Assembly (NCBI RefSeq): GCF_032362555.1
Contig: NC_083508.1
Location: 4,369,001-4,433,000 of the forward strand
Direction: 5' to 3'
Source: Amyelois transitella
Lineage: Eukaryota > Arthropoda > Insecta > Lepidoptera > Pyralidae
DNA length: 64,000 bases
Shown here: positions 57,525 through 64,000 of the stretch, one piece after another
Layout of the letters: each line of letters starts with the position of its first letter
Position numbering within the stretch: the first letter of the stretch is position 1
Made by a program: the position numbers and the translations under genes
Notes under the pieces: model-generated
Told to the model about the DNA's origin: nothing
Database searches by the model: none
The model's input: only the letters and a program-made list of their open reading frames with translations

Positions 57525-60228
57525 ATGGAAACAACCGAGGAAAGACCCGATATTCAAAATGACAAATATCAAGCTATTATAAATTGTTTATCAAAATGTA
57601 AAATTGTGAGTATAAATGAGTACAAATTGTCAGCGTATTACCTTACCTTTATGTAAATACCTACCTAGTCTTCGGTCTGGGCTTATGAAAAGTTAGTTTA
57701 AATATTGAAAACCTACCTACCTATTTCAATTAAATCAATATACCTATTTAATTTCCATCGCCCTGCTGAAGTATGTCCTGCTAGCCTCCTCACCCGAGGA
57801 GTTACGATCATGGTTCTAGATTGGGTATCGACTCTCGTCTGTCTGGCTGGCTTCCGCAAGTAACCTAATACATACTGCTAATCAAACATCCAGTTGCTTG
57901 AATGTGCAGGTTTCCTCTAAGTTAAACCTCACTGAAGCGTTAACAATCAAACACAAATAAGTACCTACATATTTCAGAAACAGAGTAATTGTTTCATGGC
58001 CGTCGTAAAATTTAAATCTGCACACGCTCAATCCACTATCACAAATTTCTTTTTACAAACAGGAATATTTAAATGAAAAGGACGAAAATAAAAAACTGAG
58101 TGAAATAACTACTAAATTGGAAATTGAATTAAAAGAAACACGCGAATTGGAAAAGTCGCATCGATACCACTTATTAGCTTCTCGCGAAATGATAGGAAAC
58201 CTTCAGGAAACTGTCTCACAGTTAGTGTATCTGAAGAGAGATATAAAAAAATTAAAAGACGAATTATCGTCTAAAGACGCTGTTATTATTTCTATGGAGA
58301 AAGTAAGTTATGAAACTAATGATTGTATTATCTACATGTTTATGGTTTAATTTACCTAATTAAGTAAAGATACTTACACTATATTAATCGACGCATATTT
58401 AACTAGTAGGTAACACTTGTTCAAACAATATTAAATTGGTACTTCATTGCTTTTTTGTTACTAGGATAAAGAGAACATATTATTGAAACACAATGAAATG
58501 CAGACCGAATTAAAGGCAGTTCACGAAAAACGAATCGAAGAACTAACAGCTATAAACGAGAGAAAAAGTAAAAACTTATTTATGTTCCTATTTTTTTTAT
58601 TACCTATCCTGTCCACCTCATCACACATGCAAGTCATGTAAATTTCATACTAATAATAAGATGTAAAAGTAGGTACCATTCTATTCCCATCATCAGTTAC
58701 GTAGTTATAGTTAAAGGGGCAGTGCCACTGGTCGATTTAAGTATAGGCCATCGATAGCAAAAATATAAGTTTTTTTTAGCCTTTCCTATGTCAAGTTACT
58801 GCTGCCAAGTGTTTTTTAAAGTATTGCAGGACCAGAAAACACCTGCCCGACCTCAGGGGCAATTTCTTTATTTTCCTATGTGACATTTATATTGATATTA
58901 TGTACATTGCTTTGTAGTTCAACAGGTGCAATATGAGTCAGACACACAGGTGGCGCAATTTTCGTGTGTTATCGAAGAGCTGAGAAGCAAAATAAAGGAA
59001 ATGGAAACGGAAAATAGAGACAAAGTGTGTACCTACTTATTTTTTTTATTTATACCTACTTATTTTCATTATTGAAATAGATTAAAAATATATTTGTCAG
59101 TAGGTAGTTACAAGTAGTATTTAATAAAGCCAAAACAAAATGTTATTCATTAAACAAAGACCACTGTTTTTTATCACACTGGAGTAATGTGTTGTGGGAA
59201 CCGTTAATCGTTTTGCTGAAATAGTACCTACTTGTATTAAGCTTGTTACTTTAATTTGGAAGTAAGTAAATTACGATTGCGTTGATTCTAGATGAATGTG
59301 GTAGTGTTGGAGTATGAAGAAAAACTTCAACGCAGCGTGGCTCAAATAGCCCAGCTACAAGAACAACAGGCTCGGCAGGCAGCGCGAACAGAATCTAATA
59401 TGGATGCATATCGCCGGGTAAAACCAATGTTTCCATGTCACTCTTATGTCTTCTTCCGCCTGGCGTTAATCGCTGTTACATCCTAACTTCACTGGAGAGG
59501 AACCCAGAGTGCGACTTTGACCATAAAAAAACACATATCGTTCTTTGGGGCCGCTGAAAATGAACCAACATGGGAAAAATATTAAATTGCATTAATTTAG
59601 TTCCTTAAACCTTTTGAACTTATCACTTGGGAAGAATCCCCCATTCACGAGAATAATCATAGCATTTTTATTATCTACATCAAGCTAACACTTCACCACG
59701 AAACGTGAGATAAAACAATCCATGAGAGATATTAATGAGATCCCAGCAAACGTTAATTACAATTCATTATCAGACTTTCACATTAATTCTTTAGGCTGCT
59801 TTCCAGCAACGCTCTGCGATGAATGAAGAATTTTTCGTCTTCTAATATTTTCTTGCATAGATTTTATACTAGCTTAGTCTTCTTTCATTTTGTAGAAATT
59901 GGAAGATTTGGAGGAAAAGTTCAAACAAAGCCAGTTCAAAGAATATTTGGCGCAGAAAACTTACTCTTCACAGTACGAAACCCAAGTTGACCGGCCATAT
60001 TCCGTAGATAAAGATCCATATCCAACTATAGAATTAGAGTCCAGTTTTGAACCTTCAAAATTTCAATACACACCTACGGCCAGCCAAAACAAAAAATCTG
60101 CCAATTCACTTCAAATTTTATATTATGGAAACAAGCCCCCAAATGCCAAGAATTCGGACAAGAAGGGACAGTTTAATATTACAAAAAAGAGAAAACTTTA
60201 TAATGAGAAAGATTTTCAAAATTTCTAA
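57525..60228 (+). CDS. Six-exon coiled-coil protein, unknown family (329 aa)
   Basis: Join 57525-57605, 58063-58302, 58465-58567, 58918-59024, 59292-59417, 59896-60228. All introns are GT..AG and phases agree (0, 0, 1, 0, 0), giving one 329-residue frame from ATG (METTEERPDIQ...) to TAA. Residues ~28-230 are Lys/Glu/Gln-rich heptad-like sequence (exons 2-5), a probable long coiled coil. The last exon begins with KLEDLEEKFKQ and then becomes disordered and Pro/Ser/Asn-rich. It ends in a basic segment, GQFNITKKRKLYNEKDFQNF. I recognise no named family; a structural protein (centrosome, spindle or meiotic axis) is possible from architecture alone. The start lies ~1 kb from the divergent HSPA14 start, so a shared intergenic promoter region is possible. 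SINE remnants sit in introns 1 and 5. No AATAAA was seen just after the stop. Confidence 0.82.
57770..57925 (-). mobile_element. tRNA-SINE body fragment
   Basis: TGTCCTGCTAGCCTCCTCAC, ATCATGGTTCTAGATTGGGT, ATCCAGTTGCTTGAATGTGC and AGGTTTCCTC; in intron 1 of the coiled-coil gene. Confidence 0.6.
59449..59525 (-). mobile_element. tRNA-SINE 3' fragment next to a splice donor
   Basis: TCTTCCGCCTGGCGTTAATC, GCTGTTACATCCTAACTTCA and CTGGAGAGGAACCCAGAGTG with TTTGACCAT match the SINE 3' body. It begins ~30 bp after the donor of exon 5 of the coiled-coil gene. Confidence 0.6.
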
Positions 60229-61334
60229 TGTTCCTTTTATGTAATTTTTCTTACGACTCATTTTCACTGTTAAGTCCCTACAAATTGCCTTTAAATTACA
60301 AAGCATGTTTAGCTAAATACTGTGGTATTGTCTTTTACCTTTCACTCTCAGCTCAGTTCAAGTCGACTAAAATAATTTAGGCTTTGTGTGCACATACCAT
60401 TTATTTACTCTATTTCTCAATCTACATAAATGTTACCTAACATCCGTTTGCAACAAAGCGAATATTATAACAATTATTTCGAACCAAAAAGGCTAGTTAA
60501 TTAAACTTTATCTGTAGCGGTAATATCTAATTTATCTAATACCGTAGCTGTGACTATGAATTAAGAATGCGGTTATGAAAAACTATTACATACATGACTA
60601 TTCATAAGTTACATCATGACCTACATTTGATCGTTTAAAATGTGCAAGTACATCCCTTGAAGCGTGAATAGCTTCTTTATTAATTTGGCTGATGAATTTT
60701 TGCCTTTGTAATTATGTGCACGAATTAAGTGGATATTCTAACTTCACTCAAGTTTGGCGAAACTTGTTACAATACTTGTGCAATTTCATCAAGAGATAAC
60801 CCCGTACGAATATATTTTTCTCTTCCTGCCACAAGACCCTTATGTTTGTCTTCATGTAAATTGTCTTTAAACTATGTAAATACAATAGTATCTAGGAAGA
60901 ACTATGTGCTATTTGGGATTTATTTTTATTAATTGATGTTAATAATCTCATAAGGATAACTAATTCGTTAATTAGGTAGATAAAACACAAATTTATTTGC
61001 AACCTAATTGTAAACGAGCTGCATTTGCATTCTATGAGTTTACGTAACATAATTATGAGACATAATGTTGAACATGATGGATTGGCAGTGAAAGCTTAGT
61101 TTCATACTTAAAAGCAAATCTTTATTATGGTTGAAAGCTAACCACACTTTATAATAAGAAGAAATTACTGTCGATGCGATGTAATATTGATCGTTACAAG
61201 AAAGTGGCGATCAGATTGGTAGCTGGAGCGCCAAGAATGGCATTCGTCCTTACATTATGAGTACATTTGCACTCATGCCTGCATGTTTATATTATCTACT
61301 ACAAACATACACTGGTAAAAATATAAAAACAACC

Positions 61335-61340
61335 TTTATT
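61335..61340 (-). terminator. Candidate poly(A) signal for the 61.6 kb exon
   Basis: AATAAA on the minus strand, ~235 bp beyond the TGA. Confidence 0.45.
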
Positions 61341-61573
61341 CGTCTTTGGCTAAACATTTTTGCAATTAACATTCAAGCACCATTTGCGTGCTTATTAATT
61401 ATAAATTATCATATTATTATACCTACAGTTACCTAATTCTGTACTTAATGTGAATAAAAATAACAAAATAACGAGAAAATATCTGAGCAATGAAACGAAA
61501 AATAATGTTTTAGCATGCAAGTATCAAGACTTGATAATATGAGCAATGAATACAATAAAAATAGATAATAAAA

Positions 61574-61751
61574 TCAATGGTTTCTGATGAGTCTATCGAG
61601 CGAATTCCAACTGCACGAGTAGTCAATTTGGAGATGTCCGTATCTGGAGAGATGGAAATTGTCGGGAGCAGTCTTCGGAAAAGGCCTGGCCCAGTCCTCG
61701 TAATCGGGCGACAAGCTCTCGTACGCAAAATGTTCGTACGCGTCAGTCAAC
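61574..61751 (-). CDS. Terminal coding exon of an unidentified minus-strand gene
   Basis: On the minus strand a T-rich tract ending TTTATAG precedes base 61751. From 61750 one frame runs 58 codons to TGA (61574-61576). The first base completes a codon begun in the previous exon. The peptide starts LTDAYEHFAYESLSPDYEDW and ends SCSWNSLDRLIRNH; its mixed, Trp/Tyr-rich composition is unlike the AT-rich noise around it. A minus-strand AATAAA lies at 61335-61340, about 235 bp downstream, which fits a 3' end. I looked through 61.8-64 kb for upstream exons on this strand and found none convincing, so the rest of the gene may lie beyond the window or behind a long intron. I do not recognise the family. 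Confidence 0.6.
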
Positions 61752-64000
61752 CTATAAACAAAAAAATTGTTTATTAAAAGTTTCGATAAGCAGGTTGTCG
61801 TTCCGGTGGAGTCTTGTAGTTATTATATGTTAATAATATGTTATTTTTCGTAACTTGCATCCACTGGGTCCACTGCAGTAAGCAGATGGACTACGACCAC
61901 CAAAATAGTATATTTAGTTATTTTTTCGCTAACAAATTACTATCAACCATTCTCACATAGAAACCACCTGATTATGAAAAGAGTGTTAGTGTAATGTAGG
62001 TACCTATGCAACGTTGATCAGATCTGTAGGTGTAGCCGTGGGACGGTTAGGCCTTGTACATTTTATTTTCTTTTATTAGATGCTGTAAAAATGATGCAGT
62101 ATTGCTGCGCAGCCTCAATGTGATTACATATTTAATAGATTTAGGTAATATACGTAGGAAGAAGAGACGATACGATTGCTTCAAAAGTTTAATTACTCAG
62201 CTCTAGCATAATTAACTTACGATTTGTGACATGTCCAAAATATAGATACAAATAACAAATAGAATATCATGCCCAAATTTAAAAATTAACATATTAATTA
62301 GGATATGAAAAGAATATGTAACTGATTATGCAACTGTTCATCCGTGTCAGTAGACGATCATGTCGATTAGATAACAATCGTAACGTTGATGACAGAAACT
62401 TCGCGCTATTTCGCCAACTATCTTCCTCAGTCACCATCACAAGTTATGGAGCCTCTAGAAGTTTTATACAAATACAAATTTGAACAATATCAAATATTAA
62501 GAATAATTCAAAAGTAGGTAGGTAATTAGACGGGGCGTCAATTTTATGTTTTGCACCGATACAGGTACTCTTCAGTGTGGCCACCACTACTTCAGAGATA
62601 TTAAAATTTCCTATATTTTGAATAGAAAACTGGCGTCTGTGAATAGTTTCGCTGCTTAGCCCTATTCTTGGGCATGAAACTTATGGAATATAACAAAAAC
62701 CTGATTGTTTTTGTTTTAAGTTAAGCGGGCAAACCTGAAGTAAGTAGGTATTATCTAATTCCCGCAACGTATAGTCTGACTGAAAATACATCTTTGTTCT
62801 CTCCATATTTTGTACGTTCTCATCCTAACCTGACTTTCTACTCAACCGTTAAAACTCCACAAAGCTATGTTCACGTAATTTATGTTGTCTAGAAAGTACG
62901 TATTAGCAGAATAATGGCATATCTGTAGAAAAACGTAATTATTTCGAACAAATCCCTTCAATGTGACCAATCTCAGAAAACGATAGCAGTTTACTTCCAA
63001 GATGAAAGTGTTTATTGAAACACCAGAATATGAGTAAAGCTTCTTGTAATAAAATATATAACAGACCTTATAGCAGTACCTAAACTAACTACTAAACAGT
63101 TAGCTAGCTCATACTGTTATTGCATTAAGTTGATGTTATTCAAAGTCCTCGTTTAAATAGAAAGTGAGTGGTACGATTACATTTGAGATTTTAAGCTTTC
63201 GATCTCGTTTGTTTAGTTTTTGCAAATGTGTTACCTTAATTTATGGAAATTTGTTGTAAAATTACATAATTATATGTAGGTTCTCAACTAGTCAATATAT
63301 TTTTGCTAATTTATGTTTTGAGGTCTAAAGACCTAACAAAAGATGCTTAACTATCGATACCTAAATGTAGTTTTATTAACTGTTTGCTTAAATAAACGAA
63401 ACAATGTTCTACGGTGTTTGCAAAATAATTTTGTATCAACTTTTTCAGTTTGTTAGGGACTAAATGAACCTCAAGGGTCTCATCCTGAATAATTCAAGCG
63501 AAAGCAAAGAATGTGATCATTCAGGAATACGATAGATCGTATCAATCAATTTATTTGTCTTGGAATCCAATGTATATACCTACTGAATGTTTTGTTTTAA
63601 GGTATATAAGTACCAACAATTTTCTTGCCGAAGAATTCCCACAGGTGGAACTTTCGTTCGTAGGAAACAAAAAAGTGGTGCACGTTCACACGACGCATGT
63701 TGTTATTATAATACAAATAACGCTTCTTGGCACGCCACAAGACGTTAGTGTTTTTGTCATTACTGCTTTCCGTGGAAGTTATCGTCACGCGCTTTGTGAT
63801 GGGAATGAGAACTTGCATTCAAGTGCATTCAAACTAAAATCACTTATTTATGAACACGACAAAAGTTTACATAAGTTTGCACGCAAAGTCGCAAATTGAG
63901 TACACACCTAAGTACTTTCAGCTATTGAGAATACATTGATCAAAAAGTTTGTGTGAACAGTTTTTGCTTTAATTTCACTTGCAAAGAAAGTGCAAGCGTC
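61752..64000. other. No supported exon
   Basis: Should be intron of the minus-strand gene whose last exon is at 61574-61751, or holds its undetected exons. The 128-codon plus-strand frame at 63513-63899 has no recognisable features. Confidence 0.4.

Noticed and set aside
63513..63899. 128-codon plus-strand frame near the window end
   Set aside because: No motif, composition typical of random AT-rich DNA, overlapping minus frame.

Overview
The window looks like AT-rich, repeat-laden nuclear DNA of an insect, most probably a moth or butterfly. The reasons are spliceosomal introns with GT..AG borders, a 5'-truncated RTE-type LINE whose 3' end runs into (ATGT)n, many short SINE-like elements with the same kind of tail, tRNA-headed SINEs, and an intronless HSPA14-type Hsp70. 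There is no bacterial operon structure, CRISPR array, rRNA or convincing functional tRNA gene. Most of the 64 kb is intron or intergenic DNA filled with decayed transposons.

Genes. (1) A plus-strand gene probably ends near 21.3-21.9 kb: a terminal exon or exons with a GPCR-helix-8-like start, Ser/Thr/Pro-rich tail and poly(A) signal. A candidate small exon lies at 8630-8710. (2) A minus-strand gene spans 48703-38977: three exons with matching phase give a 221-residue protein with two membrane segments and a basic C-terminus, which I do not recognise. (3) A minus-strand, single-exon HSPA14-like Hsp70 (473 aa) lies at 55090-56511. (4) About 1 kb away, divergently oriented, a six-exon plus-strand gene (57525-60228) encodes a 329-residue coiled-coil protein of unknown family. 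(5) The last exon of another minus-strand gene lies at 61574-61751; its upstream exons were not found and may be beyond the window.

Mobile DNA. One RTE-like LINE copy (50207-51430, minus) keeps a 394-residue reverse-transcriptase reading frame with the YADD motif. A second (40698-41330, plus) is truncated and carries a 1-bp frameshift. Short 3' remnants lie near 6.8, 18.1, 22.7, 33.7, 41.5 and 53.0 kb. More than 20 copies or fragments of a ~240-bp element share the LINE's 3' tail and are probably its non-autonomous partner. There are also tRNA-derived SINEs, a ~530-bp TA-flanked MITE (1657-2186), and a short poly(A)-ended insertion with a perfect 14-bp target-site duplication (34465-34671). 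Several near-perfect short-loop palindromes (near 1.6, 5.1, 15.8, 24.3, 29.7 and 44.0 kb) form a recurrent pattern not explained by known elements.

The genes show no obvious shared pathway. Only HSPA14 is assignable, to cytosolic chaperone or ribosome-associated function by family.
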